A stretch of 52,482 nt of DNA from an uncultured bacterium (GTDB taxonomy: Bacteria > Patescibacteriota > Minisyncoccia > Moranbacterales > GWC2-37-73). This document shows positions 41,687 to 49,592 of the stretch, in pieces. The translations under genes were made by a program, and so were the position numbers. Every line of letters starts with the position of its first letter. Positions within the stretch are counted from its first letter, which is position 1. The stretch lies in contig CAILTR010000092.1 of the NCBI GenBank assembly GCA_903837175.1, positions 1 to 52,482 of the forward strand. The letters are read 5' to 3'. The notes beneath the pieces are model-generated. The model was not told the DNA's origin. It ran no database searches and was given only the letters and a program-made list of their open reading frames with translations.

Positions 41687-43240
41687 ATGATTAAATTAAA
41701 TTTCCAACAGCATAAAAAAGGCGGCGCGCTGGTGGCTGTATTAGTTATGGTTGTTATCGTGACTATTATTTTAAGTTCGCTCCTAGTTTATATTACTTCC
41801 CAGCTGAAATTTAGTGAGGACCGAGTTGAGCGGGAGCGCGCCTTTCAAATCGCCGAGGCTGGAGCGTATTATTATCGTTGGTACTTGGCACATGCTATTG
41901 AAGGAAAAACTGCTGCTCAAATTGAGAATTTTTGGCAAAATGGGAATCCTATCGGCATAGACCCTGATCATAAATATACTGCAGAATTTAAGGATCCAGA
42001 TGGGACAGCAGTCGGTCAGTACCAACTAGAGGTTACAGCTCCTGTGGCAGGTTCAACTATTGTTATTGTTAAATCAACTGGCTGGACGTATCGTAATGAT
42101 TCAATTAAGAGAATTGTCCAGGTTAGATTTCGCCGTCCCTCCTGGAGTGAGTTTGTTTTCTTATCTAATAGTTTTATGAATTTTGGCGACCAGGCCACAG
42201 TGTATGGGAAAGTTCATTCTAATGATGGCATCCGCTTTGATGGCAAAGCGTATAATGTGGTTAGCTCTGGCAAGTCACGTTTTGATGATAGCACCTATGG
42301 CGGCAACCGGATGGAATTTGGAGTTCATACCACGACAAATCCGGCCGATGGCGCGGCGCCTGCCTATCCTTGGGCTATTGGAACAGTTCCGTTGCGACCA
42401 GCCGTTTTTGTGGGTGGTCGGCAGTTTCCCGTCCCGGAAGTTAGCTTTACGGGAGTAATGACTGATTTAGGCAATATGAAAACCCAAGCTCAAAATGAGG
42501 GAAAATATTTTGATAACACGGGTTTTGGCAGAAGAATTAATTTAAAAAGTGATGGGACTTTTGATGTTTGTACGGTTAATTCCGCCAACACTAATACGCA
42601 CGCCATAACTAAATACAATGGGATTATCACTGGTGCAACGGGAGCCTATAGTGGTACGAACGGAATTGCTTGTAGTGCTAGTACTTGCTGCACGGGTGCG
42701 GCTTGCCCGTACGTTCAACCCAGTAAATCCGCTAGTGGAAGATGTATTAGCTTAAGTAACTATCCATTAGTTAGCGATAAAGTTATCTTTGTGGAAAACA
42801 ATATTTGGATTGAAGGTACAGTTAATAATAAGCGATTGACAATCGTGGCGGCTAACTTATCGGGAGGCGTAAATAGAGCTGATATTTACGTGGGCATCAG
42901 TAATCAAAATTTACTTTTCAGCGATTACAGTTGCGCTAATACTTTGGGCCTTGTCGCTCAACAGGATATACGCGTGCTGAATGATTGTCCGGATAACTTT
43001 ACTATTGATGCGGCGCTCTTGGCTCAAGAGGGAACAGTCGGAATCGTCAATGGCATGGGTGGAAAATACTCACTGACTTTTAACGGTGCCATCGCTTCTT
43101 ATCTGCAGCCTTATTTCCAGAGTGGTAATAGTGGTTTTTCCGACCGAACTTATAATTTTAATAACAACTTACTTTATTGTCCCCCTGCTTATTTCCCAAC
43201 TGGGACGGAATATTTAATCGACTTATGGGATGAGTTATGA
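41687..43240 (+). CDS. PilX-like pilus-associated protein with a Cys-rich loop
   Basis: 517 residues. The N-terminus KKGGALVAVLVMVVIVTIILSSLLVYI is PilX_N-like: hydrophobic helix, but no position +5 Glu and no clear prepilin motif. A helix follows (ERERAFQIAEAGAYYYRWYL), then a long beta-rich body with VFVGGRQFPVPEVSF, NIWIEGTVNNKRLTIVAANL and GLVAQQDIRVLNDCP, resembling the DUF-type PilX/bactofilin-like repeats of other CPR. A cluster of six Cys in CSASTCCTGAACPY (plus GRCIS) lies near residue 325-345 and could form disulfides or bind metal. Ends in TGA. It likely forms a pilus tip with the two prepilins. Confidence 0.75.
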   Translation: MIKLNFQQHKKGGALVAVLVMVVIVTIILSSLLVYITSQLKFSEDRVERERAFQIAEAGAYYYRWYLAHAIEGKTAAQIENFWQNGNPIGIDPDHKYTAEFKDPDGTAVGQYQLEVTAPVAGSTIVIVKSTGWTYRNDSIKRIVQVRFRRPSWSEFVFLSNSFMNFGDQATVYGKVHSNDGIRFDGKAYNVVSSGKSRFDDSTYGGNRMEFGVHTTTNPADGAAPAYPWAIGTVPLRPAVFVGGRQFPVPEVSFTGVMTDLGNMKTQAQNEGKYFDNTGFGRRINLKSDGTFDVCTVNSANTNTHAITKYNGIITGATGAYSGTNGIACSASTCCTGAACPYVQPSKSASGRCISLSNYPLVSDKVIFVENNIWIEGTVNNKRLTIVAANLSGGVNRADIYVGISNQNLLFSDYSCANTLGLVAQQDIRVLNDCPDNFTIDAALLAQEGTVGIVNGMGGKYSLTFNGAIASYLQPYFQSGNSGFSDRTYNFNNNLLYCPPAYFPTGTEYLIDLWDEL

Positions 43241-43375
43241 AATATTGAAAAAATAGTGTAAAATTAAAAAAGGTAAAAAGCTTAAAGACAAAAAATAAAA
43301 TAAAATAAAATAAAGCAGTGAGTAATATCTAACATTTTTTGTTTTGTGTTATGTGTTCCATGCTTCATGATTAAA

Positions 43376-44461
43376 ATGACTTTTTTAAATAAAAAAATTT
43401 TTAATAGTAGTGCAAGCATTTTTGGCTTGGATTTAAGTGATCTTTCAATCAAGTTGGTTAAACTTGAAGAAAATGGCAAAGAAGATGAATTAGTTAGTTA
43501 TGGAACAGTGCAACTGCCTTTTGGCGCAATTAGTGATGGCGAAATAAAAGAAAAGTCGCAAGTAATTGAGGCTATAAATAAACTCGTTAAAATTTCAGGA
43601 CCTAAAAAAGTAAAAACAAAAAAGGTTATCTGCTCAATTCCAGAGACCAAGGCTTTCCTAAGAATTATTAGCATTCCCAAGATGAGTGAAGAAGAAATTA
43701 GCGAAGCTGTAAAATGGGAAATCGAAGCTAATATCCCATTATCATTAGAACAGGTTTATTACGACTGGCAGATTGTGACCGAATCGCTGAAGATAGAGAA
43801 GAATAAAATAAATCTTTTGGTGGTAGCTGTTTCAAGAATAATTATTGATGAAATTATCTCGGTTATTGAGGAAGCAGGTCTTGATGTTGTTGGGTTAGAG
43901 ATAGAATCAATTTCTCAGGCACGCAGTCTACTTAGCCAAGAAGATTGCAATAAGACAGTTTTAATTGTTGACATCGGGGATCGGCGAACAAGTTTTTCAA
44001 TCGCCAAGGAAGGCGTCTTATGTTTTACGTCAAGCATTCCACTTAGTGGGCAATCTTTAACGGATACTATTGCTAGGGGAATGAGTATTTCCTCTAAGGA
44101 AGCGGAAGAAATAAAATTTAATTATGGGATTGGTAGCGATTTTAAAAATGATGCGTTATTTCAATTAACAAAGCCAATTTTAGAGAATTTTTCTCAAGAA
44201 ATAGAAAAGTCAGCTGATTTTTATTTATCAGGACTTGGCTACTCGAAGAGTATTGACAAGATAATTGTTTGCGGTGGCGGAGCTAATACGAAGGGAATCG
44301 TTCCATATCTATCAAAAAAGCTGGGGCGAGAGATTGAGCTTGGTAATCCTTGGTCTAACGTTAATTTTGGAAAAAAATTGCCACTCATTGAAAAAGGTCA
44401 GGCCGTACAATATTCAACCGCAATAGGTTTAGCTTTAAGGGGAATTCAATATGAAGATTAA
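43376..44461 (+). CDS. pilM: Type IV pilus assembly protein PilM
   Basis: About 361 residues from the ATG at 43376; ATGs at 43346 and 43367 are alternatives, the first lying inside a repeated DNA word and thus unlikely. Actin-like ATPase fold: GLDLSDLSIKLVKLEE at the start, VDIGDRRTSFSIA (phosphate 2), and VCGGGANTKGIVPYL (adenosine motif) at the end. In the middle, SEAVKWEIEANIPLSLEQVYYDWQIV in parts is the typical PilM signature. It anchors PilN in the cytosol. Its last bases overlap the pilN start (44451). Confidence 0.95.
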   Translation: MTFLNKKIFNSSASIFGLDLSDLSIKLVKLEENGKEDELVSYGTVQLPFGAISDGEIKEKSQVIEAINKLVKISGPKKVKTKKVICSIPETKAFLRIISIPKMSEEEISEAVKWEIEANIPLSLEQVYYDWQIVTESLKIEKNKINLLVVAVSRIIIDEIISVIEEAGLDVVGLEIESISQARSLLSQEDCNKTVLIVDIGDRRTSFSIAKEGVLCFTSSIPLSGQSLTDTIARGMSISSKEAEEIKFNYGIGSDFKNDALFQLTKPILENFSQEIEKSADFYLSGLGYSKSIDKIIVCGGGANTKGIVPYLSKKLGREIELGNPWSNVNFGKKLPLIEKGQAVQYSTAIGLALRGIQYED

Positions 44462-45002
44462 TTTGGATTTACTTCCACAAAACAAAAAAAATGAAATAAA
44501 AAAGGAAAAACTCTTCCGCGCTATTTTACATGAAGAGTTCTTATTTATTTTTCCAATGCTGGTGCTAGTTATTATGTTGGCCGGCATTTATAATTTACTG
44601 AGAATTCAGCGCAGTCAAGACTTAGCCTCTTATGAACTCGCCCAAGTTCAGGATCAATATCAACAATTAAATAAATATGATAAAGATTTTAAAAAAATAA
44701 ATGAAGCGACTAGTCTACTACTTGAAATTCAAGCGGGGCATCTGCATTGGTTTCATGTTTTAGAGCGCTTGAGTGCAGATGTGCCAGTGGGGATTAGGGT
44801 AGAAAATTTGGCTACTAAAAATTATAATGTTTATTTAATTGGGCAAGCAAGGTCGCGTGATGGCTTATTGGAATTTAAAGCTAAGTTAGAACAGGATGAT
44901 TGCTTTGAGACTGTTAATGTGCCACTTTCAAACTTGGTAGTTAAGGAAAATGTTGATTTTCAAATGGATTTTTTGGTTAAGCAAAATTGTTTAAGAGAAT
45001 AG
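44451..45002 (+). CDS. pilN: Type IV pilus assembly protein PilN
   Basis: 183 residues. The N-terminus MKINLDLLPQNKK is the conserved PilM-binding peptide (INLLP-like). One membrane segment follows (about 33-50, FIFPMLVLVIMLAGIY), then a periplasmic coiled region and a small ferredoxin-like domain (IRVENLATKNYNVYLIGQA). It overlaps pilM by 11 bases, a sign of translational coupling. Confidence 0.9.
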   Translation: MKINLDLLPQNKKNEIKKEKLFRAILHEEFLFIFPMLVLVIMLAGIYNLLRIQRSQDLASYELAQVQDQYQQLNKYDKDFKKINEATSLLLEIQAGHLHWFHVLERLSADVPVGIRVENLATKNYNVYLIGQARSRDGLLEFKAKLEQDDCFETVNVPLSNLVVKENVDFQMDFLVKQNCLRE

Positions 45003-45031
45003 CTAATAAATTCTAGTAAGTTCATTATTCA

Positions 45032-45712
45032 ATGAAAAAATTTCTAAAAAAACAAAGAGAGTTTATAGCAGTGGCCCTTTTTTTATTGGCGCTTGGAATG
45101 AGCACTTACTTTGTAGTGGTGCCTTTGCTAAAAAAAATTACATTAACAAGAGATGAAATCGAAGAAAATAAGATTAAACAGGAAATAAAAAAACAACGCT
45201 TAGAAGAATTGCCAAAGATAGCTCAGCGCTATACCGAAGTTAGTAGTCAACAGGAAAAATTCGATATTTTATTGGAAAAGCAACAGGCAGTGGTTCTAAT
45301 AGAGCGCCTAGAAAGCCTCGCTCAAGATACTAACAATAAAATTCAAATTGTAGTGGTGCCCTCAGACACTGAGCCAAAAAAAGCAACAAGTAAAACTGCG
45401 CCCAAAGTGGTGTCATTGGCGGATGCGCTACCTAAGCAGGAATATTTAAAATTAAAAATTACCCTAGCTGGTGATTACGGCGGAGCCTTTAAATTTATAC
45501 ATGGTCTGGAGTCTTTGGATTACTATGCTGATACTATCGAAATTAGTATGGGCAACATAACTGGTAATGATCAGGCCACATCATCTGCCAGTGGGGGCCC
45601 TGATGCTAGTAGTCCTTTTGGCGCACAAGTTGCTAGGAATCCTGAGTTAGTGGTCTCGGATAGCGGTCATTTAGAGACAGTCTTAACGGTAGTTTTTTAT
45701 AGTAAAGATTAA
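45032..45712 (+). CDS. pilO: Type IV pilus assembly protein PilO
   Basis: 226 residues. Membrane segment near residues 11-33 (FIAVALFLLALGMSTYFVVVPLL), coiled coil to about 95, then a PilO-like domain (LKLKITLAGDYGGAFKFIHGLESLDYYADTIEI in parts). A Ser/Ala/Gly-rich linker (ATSSASGGPDASSPF) near the end. Position right after pilN fits. No PilP or PilQ follows, as expected for a single-membrane cell. Confidence 0.88.
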   Translation: MKKFLKKQREFIAVALFLLALGMSTYFVVVPLLKKITLTRDEIEENKIKQEIKKQRLEELPKIAQRYTEVSSQQEKFDILLEKQQAVVLIERLESLAQDTNNKIQIVVVPSDTEPKKATSKTAPKVVSLADALPKQEYLKLKITLAGDYGGAFKFIHGLESLDYYADTIEISMGNITGNDQATSSASGGPDASSPFGAQVARNPELVVSDSGHLETVLTVVFYSKD

Positions 45713-45716
45713 TTAT

Positions 45717-46034
45717 ATGCAATTAAAAATAGGCGGCGAATTTAATAGTGCGAAAATAATTTCAAAATTGGGACTTTTTTGGAAAAAAGTTTACATTGTT
45801 TTATTTTTCGGTTTACTGCTTGGAACTATCGGCTTTAGTCTGTATATTTGGAATCAAAATATAATCGTCTCTACTTGGAACGCTGAGCGAAAACAACAGT
45901 TTATCAAAACGCAAGAGCGGGGAGTTGTGCTTAATGAAGATAAATATAAAAAAGCCCTCGAGGTTGTCGAAAAAAGAAAACAAGACTTTTCCAATTCGCC
46001 TGAGGCGGGCAAGGATTTTTTCAAGGCGGATTAA
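45717..46034 (+). CDS. Small single-pass membrane protein at the end of the pil cluster
   Basis: 105 residues, three bases after pilO. One membrane helix (about 24-47, VYIVLFFGLLLGTIGFSLYIW), then a charged helical tail with KYKKALEVVEKRKQDF. No known family is recognised. Position and size suggest a partner of PilN/PilO, but this is inference. The cluster ends at the terminator 46061-46088. Confidence 0.65.
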   Translation: MQLKIGGEFNSAKIISKLGLFWKKVYIVLFFGLLLGTIGFSLYIWNQNIIVSTWNAERKQQFIKTQERGVVLNEDKYKKALEVVEKRKQDFSNSPEAGKDFFKAD

Positions 46035-46060
46035 ATAAGCTTGATTATTTTAGGCAATAA

Positions 46061-46090
46061 AAAAACTTCAACTAGAGTTGAAGTTTTTAT
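46061..46090. terminator. Bidirectional terminator after the pil cluster
   Basis: AAAAACTTCAACT and AGTTGAAGTTTTT pair around AG. It also overlaps the stop of the minus-strand zinc-finger-like frame (46087-46089). Confidence 0.9.
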
Positions 46091-46191
46091 TTGTGCGCGT
46101 GGCGGGACAGCTTTCGAACTTTTGAGTGGTTGGGGGACTTGCCTGATCCAGACACGATTTTGAAGCAGGTAGGGCAGTTGTTGGCTTTAAT
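46087..46191 (-). other. Zinc-finger-like 34-codon frame following the stop of the 46192-46449 gene
   Basis: In frame after the TAG at 46192-46194, the sequence reads IKANNCPTCFKIV... then SPNHSKVRKLSRHAHK and a TAA. The CxxC (codons 6-9) followed by H22, H31 and H33 looks like a small zinc-binding module with a basic helix. There is no ATG, GTG or TTG start before CPTC; ATT is the first codon after the stop. It is either the lost tail of the upstream protein, a product of readthrough, or a decayed or unconventional small gene. Confidence 0.4.
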
Positions 46192-46449
46192 CTAATTTGT
46201 GCTTTCGTTATTGGACTGGGGCTCTTTTTCAACTCCGCCAAAAGCTATATATAAAAAACCCTTCCAAAGTCCAACCATGATAGCCCAGTAAATTGCAAAT
46301 CCCAATACAATATCAAATACGATAAAAATGTTTATTTCTTCTTTTGTGTAAAAAGCAGAAATTAGAACCATTGTCTGCACAATCCAAAAGAATACCTTTG
46401 CGCCTCTGAAATACCACTTTTTTTCTAAATCTGCTTTCTTTATTGGCAT
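46192..46449 (-). CDS. Small two-helix membrane protein, unknown function
   Basis: 85 residues. Basic head (MPIKKADLEKKWY), two hydrophobic segments (about 17-33 and 41-62) and a charged tail (EKEPQSNNESTN). No family recognised. Followed in frame, after the TAG, by a zinc-finger-like stretch (46087-46191). It is the last of four minus-strand genes starting at 49283, although the 90-base gap to the previous gene leaves room for its own promoter. Confidence 0.55.
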   Translation of the reverse strand: MPIKKADLEKKWYFRGAKVFFWIVQTMVLISAFYTKEEINIFIVFDIVLGFAIYWAIMVGLWKGFLYIAFGGVEKEPQSNNESTN

Positions 46450-46539
46450 AGTCTTGTTCTTAGGTTTTATTAATTTAATTTTGTCGTTTATTCTTAACTT
46501 TCTTTAATTATACTTATCGGAAGCCAAAGTTATTTTTGG

Positions 46540-46905
46540 CTAGTTTTGGGGGTATCTTTTATAACAATTATTCTCATTTTCCTTGGCTCGCTTATTATTA
46601 TCATCAACCATATAACTTAAATCCGCATTGCTTATTTTTCCAGCTTTTTGCATTTCAGCAAAGCCCAAATTGGTGTTTAATTGATTTTTTCTATTTTTTT
46701 CTAAACACTCACTTAAATTAACTACCCTGGCTTCTTTTTCTTGTGAGCGTATTTCTTGTTCTTGCTTTTGTTGTTCAACTCTTCCTTTTTCCTTTTGAGG
46801 TAAAAATATAACCAGATAATAGGCAATTGATAAAGCAATAATTAAAGCCCCTGCAATGATGCTAATTTTAAATACTTTGTCTAATTTTGTAGATTGTTTC
46901 TCCAT
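46540..46905 (-). CDS. Small membrane-anchored coiled-coil protein, unknown function
   Basis: 121 residues. One membrane helix (about 14-31, IAGALIIALSIAYYLVIF in part), then a highly charged helix rich in Q, E, K and R (EKGRVEQQKQEQEIRSQEKEA in part) and a polar tail with two Cys (SECLEK, NNCYKRY). It lies four bases after the SecD-head/transglutaminase gene and is probably cotranscribed with it. No family recognised. Confidence 0.6.
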   Translation of the reverse strand: MEKQSTKLDKVFKISIIAGALIIALSIAYYLVIFLPQKEKGRVEQQKQEQEIRSQEKEARVVNLSECLEKNRKNQLNTNLGFAEMQKAGKISNADLSYMVDDNNKRAKENENNCYKRYPQN

Positions 46906-46909
46906 ATTA

Positions 46910-48712
46910 TTATTGGTAAAAACTTCTTAAAAGATTATTGTATTTAGTGTTCAACTGGTTACGGGTTGCAATTTTATTATTGAAGTCTTTTCTGTCTTTT
47001 TCAAAATTAGAGTATGTTTTTTTATATTTAGAGTACAAGCTGTTATAGTCATTATATGCACTAGCATCACTACTCTTAGCTAGTTTGTTTAGTCTTTCCA
47101 CCATTTTGCCAATTTCTGCATCACGATCTTTCAAGTCATTTCTGGAATCATTAAGTTCGCGATCCATGCTTCTAATGGTAGTAATAAGACTAGCTAATTC
47201 CTTTTGAGTATTGAAGGTATCTATTACTCCAGTATAGGATAGTCCGTCAATTTTATTTAAAATTTCTATTTTTCCAAGAGGGCTGTAATCACTCTCGGTA
47301 GAATCATTTGAAAAATCGGTAAGTTCTATTTTTGAAGTAGCTGTTCCAAACTCTTTTGAGAGACTTGGGGTAGCCCCTATTTTATTTCCAAGGCTTGTTG
47401 TTTCAATAAAACAATATCCTGAATCATAATTGGAATACTCTACAGGACATTTTACTCCAATTGCCATATGATTATCTGCTGGATCTGGAAAAAGAAAAAT
47501 TGAAACGCCATAGCCCAAATCTTTCAGTAATGAATAAGCCAAATAGCTTTTATCTTGGCAGACCCCCTTGTTTCCATATAAAACTTCATAAGGATAGGTA
47601 ATCTTTTCTGAATACCCGCCGAGGCCTGCTTTTCTGTTGTTAAATTTCTCGGTATCGTATGGAATTGTTTGAACAAAGGTTGATACTAGCTCAACTAACT
47701 GATTTTCGTTAAGCTTGTTTTTTTCGCCAATATTTTTCAATGATTGAGCAAGCTCGTTTATTGTTTTGTCATCAGTATTTCCATTGATAAACATCTCGTT
47801 TGTTTTCTCTAGTTCTCCAATCATGGATTCGCCATTAAAGTTACTTTGGGCAGGAAGAGAATTGTAAAATTTATAATAGGAATCATACAGTTTTTCATGT
47901 AAGGTGTGGCCTTTTCCTTTATATCTCCAATCAAATGTTACTGTTTTTTCTCCTTCTGGGGCTGGAATTATAGTGTTGTCAGTTCCTGTTTTTGTGTTAA
48001 TTTTATCTACCCTCCAATAACCACCATCCATTTTTGTCATTATCAAATCAAAGCCATTATTATTGCCTGTCTTTATAATAGTTATTGTTGCACCATCTTT
48101 ATCTGTTATGCTTTTTCTTATTTTGAATCCATTTAGCATGCTAATCTTTTCTTCGCTAATCGAATCAACAATTAATTTGACTCTATTAGCATCCTGACCA
48201 GAAATAACAGCCTCACCATTCGTTATTTCAGTCTGGACAACTGGATCAATAACCAAAATACCATTCAAGAAAATAGCCAACTTTTTGTTAATGTTTCTTT
48301 TGGTAATTTCTGCAAAAAGCTCGGTGCCTTTGTCATTAAATTTTAATGAAACTTCAGGACTAGCAGTCCCATTATTTGAGTATGTCGTTGAAACATCCTT
48401 TAGATATTTTCCAGAAAGCCCTGTCGAAATATACACTTCCGCGTCCTTACTCTTTTCGGGATTCTCCTCTTTAATTTCAAGTATGGAGGTATTCATGCTA
48501 TCAATCCACTCCCGAGATTGTGCCGGAGATTCACCAAAATTTTCAGCAACACTTTCTATATTGAGATACTTTTCAACTTTTGCGTTCTCATTTTTTACAA
48601 TTGCATTTCTGAGTTCATATAAAGAATATTCAGGTGTACCAGTGAAATAGTAAACAAACCCAGCAGACACAACCAATAGAAGAATGATTATGCTAGCGGT
48701 TATTTTTAGCAT
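46910..48712 (-). CDS. Envelope protein joining a SecD P1-head-like domain to a transglutaminase-like domain
   Basis: 600 residues from the ATG at 48712; this start is one base after the stop of the upstream gene, and the frame beyond it to 48793 is not family-like. One N-terminal membrane anchor (3-23). Residues 30-80 resemble a DUF4878-type helix region. Residues 93-190 match the periplasmic head of SecD/SecDF: TGLSGKYLKDV, VSLKFNDKGTELFAEITKRN, LAIFLNGILVIDPVVQTEIT, GEAVISGQ. Residues 335-440 are transglutaminase-like with the triad positions C385 (KGVCQDKS), H415 (ADNHMAIG) and E437 (CFIETTS) in place of Asp. A long coiled coil (500-600) ends the protein. It is presumably extracytoplasmic; the substrate is unknown. 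Confidence 0.75.
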   Translation of the reverse strand: MLKITASIIILLLVVSAGFVYYFTGTPEYSLYELRNAIVKNENAKVEKYLNIESVAENFGESPAQSREWIDSMNTSILEIKEENPEKSKDAEVYISTGLSGKYLKDVSTTYSNNGTASPEVSLKFNDKGTELFAEITKRNINKKLAIFLNGILVIDPVVQTEITNGEAVISGQDANRVKLIVDSISEEKISMLNGFKIRKSITDKDGATITIIKTGNNNGFDLIMTKMDGGYWRVDKINTKTGTDNTIIPAPEGEKTVTFDWRYKGKGHTLHEKLYDSYYKFYNSLPAQSNFNGESMIGELEKTNEMFINGNTDDKTINELAQSLKNIGEKNKLNENQLVELVSTFVQTIPYDTEKFNNRKAGLGGYSEKITYPYEVLYGNKGVCQDKSYLAYSLLKDLGYGVSIFLFPDPADNHMAIGVKCPVEYSNYDSGYCFIETTSLGNKIGATPSLSKEFGTATSKIELTDFSNDSTESDYSPLGKIEILNKIDGLSYTGVIDTFNTQKELASLITTIRSMDRELNDSRNDLKDRDAEIGKMVERLNKLAKSSDASAYNDYNSLYSKYKKTYSNFEKDRKDFNNKIATRNQLNTKYNNLLRSFYQ

Positions 48713-48713
48713 T

Positions 48714-49283
48714 TTAATTCTTTCTTTTTTTTTCTCTTTTTTGATAAAGAAAATAAATATAAAATAATATTGACAGTATCGGAAGAAACACACTTGCCAA
48801 TGTGGCTATTTTAGTGTTCATGCTCAATAGCTTTGCCAACTTTCTACAGTAATAAATACCAAGAATCCAAATGTAAAATAGCAACGAGGAAATTGTCACA
48901 CCTATCATATTAACATTCGCAATGTTTGTATGTAACTGAATACCCCCGTTTCCAGTTTTATAAGAAACAAAATAAACCAGTGCTCCGCCTAAAGCCCAAA
49001 ATAAAAAGAGGAATGAAGGTAATGTTATGTCTTCTTTTCTTCTAATCAAAAAATAAACCGCTGTTATGATAGACAAACAACCGAAACCAAGCACAATTCT
49101 CCATAAATTCACATTGCCAATTGATGCTTTTTCTACAACAGTAAGATTGTTAGCATCTATTAAAAAAGGGTTGCAAATAATAAGGAACACAAAAGACAAA
49201 AACAATGCCCGAAAGAAAGCTGACACATTTTTTTTAAATCTACCACCTTTTATTGGTTGTTCTAACGCTTTAGGTTTATCCAT
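48714..49283 (-). CDS. Membrane protein with five to six helices, unknown function
   Basis: 189 residues. Hydrophobic segments near 25-42, 58-78, 87-105, 122-142 and 158-180; the last is followed by the basic tail KREKKRKN. The ATG at 49283 is downstream of a minus-strand promoter candidate (49389-49416). Its stop is one base before the start of the SecD-head/transglutaminase gene, so the two are coupled and probably work together. No family recognised. Confidence 0.6.
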   Translation of the reverse strand: MDKPKALEQPIKGGRFKKNVSAFFRALFLSFVFLIICNPFLIDANNLTVVEKASIGNVNLWRIVLGFGCLSIITAVYFLIRRKEDITLPSFLFLFWALGGALVYFVSYKTGNGGIQLHTNIANVNMIGVTISSLLFYIWILGIYYCRKLAKLLSMNTKIATLASVFLPILSILFYIYFLYQKREKKRKN

Positions 49284-49592
49284 ATTATTAAATAAGAAAT
49301 AAAAAAACAGCCAAAAAGAGGGCTGGGATGGTGAGGATTTTTTTGTTGAATTTTCCTTGATTTTTCATATCAATCTTAATTTAGTTCTAATTTAGCACCT
49401 TTCTTGATAATAGCAAGCTTTTGCGGGTTACAAAAAAGAACAACTGGAATCACCCCGTAGGGGATTTTAACGTTAATTTGAATATGGAAACAAGTGAATA
49501 ATAGCATTGAATAGAAAAAATTCAATTATCCTCATGTGCTCGAGGTTCTAAACTTTGTTTCTATTTATAATGTTGGGATAATGATAATTTTT
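49284..49592. other. Intergenic region: promoter of the minus-strand envelope operon and two hairpins
   Basis: A minus-strand terminator-like hairpin CAGCC/GGCTG with a T run (49301-49325), the promoter candidate TTGCTA-N16-TAAATT (minus, 49389-49416), and a hairpin AATC-a-CCCC-GTA-GGGGATT with four Ts (about 49450-49470). No gene is seen. Confidence 0.5.
49389..49416 (-). promoter_or_regulatory. Promoter candidate of the envelope operon
   Basis: On the minus strand TTGCTA (49411-49416) and TAAATT (49389-49394) are 16 bases apart, about 106 bases before the ATG at 49283. Confidence 0.45.

Noticed and set aside
46090-46160. Possible tRNA remnant (GTTCGAAAG on the minus strand resembles a T-loop)
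   Set aside because: No matching acceptor, D or anticodon arms could be found, while the same DNA reads as a Cys/His-rich coding frame.
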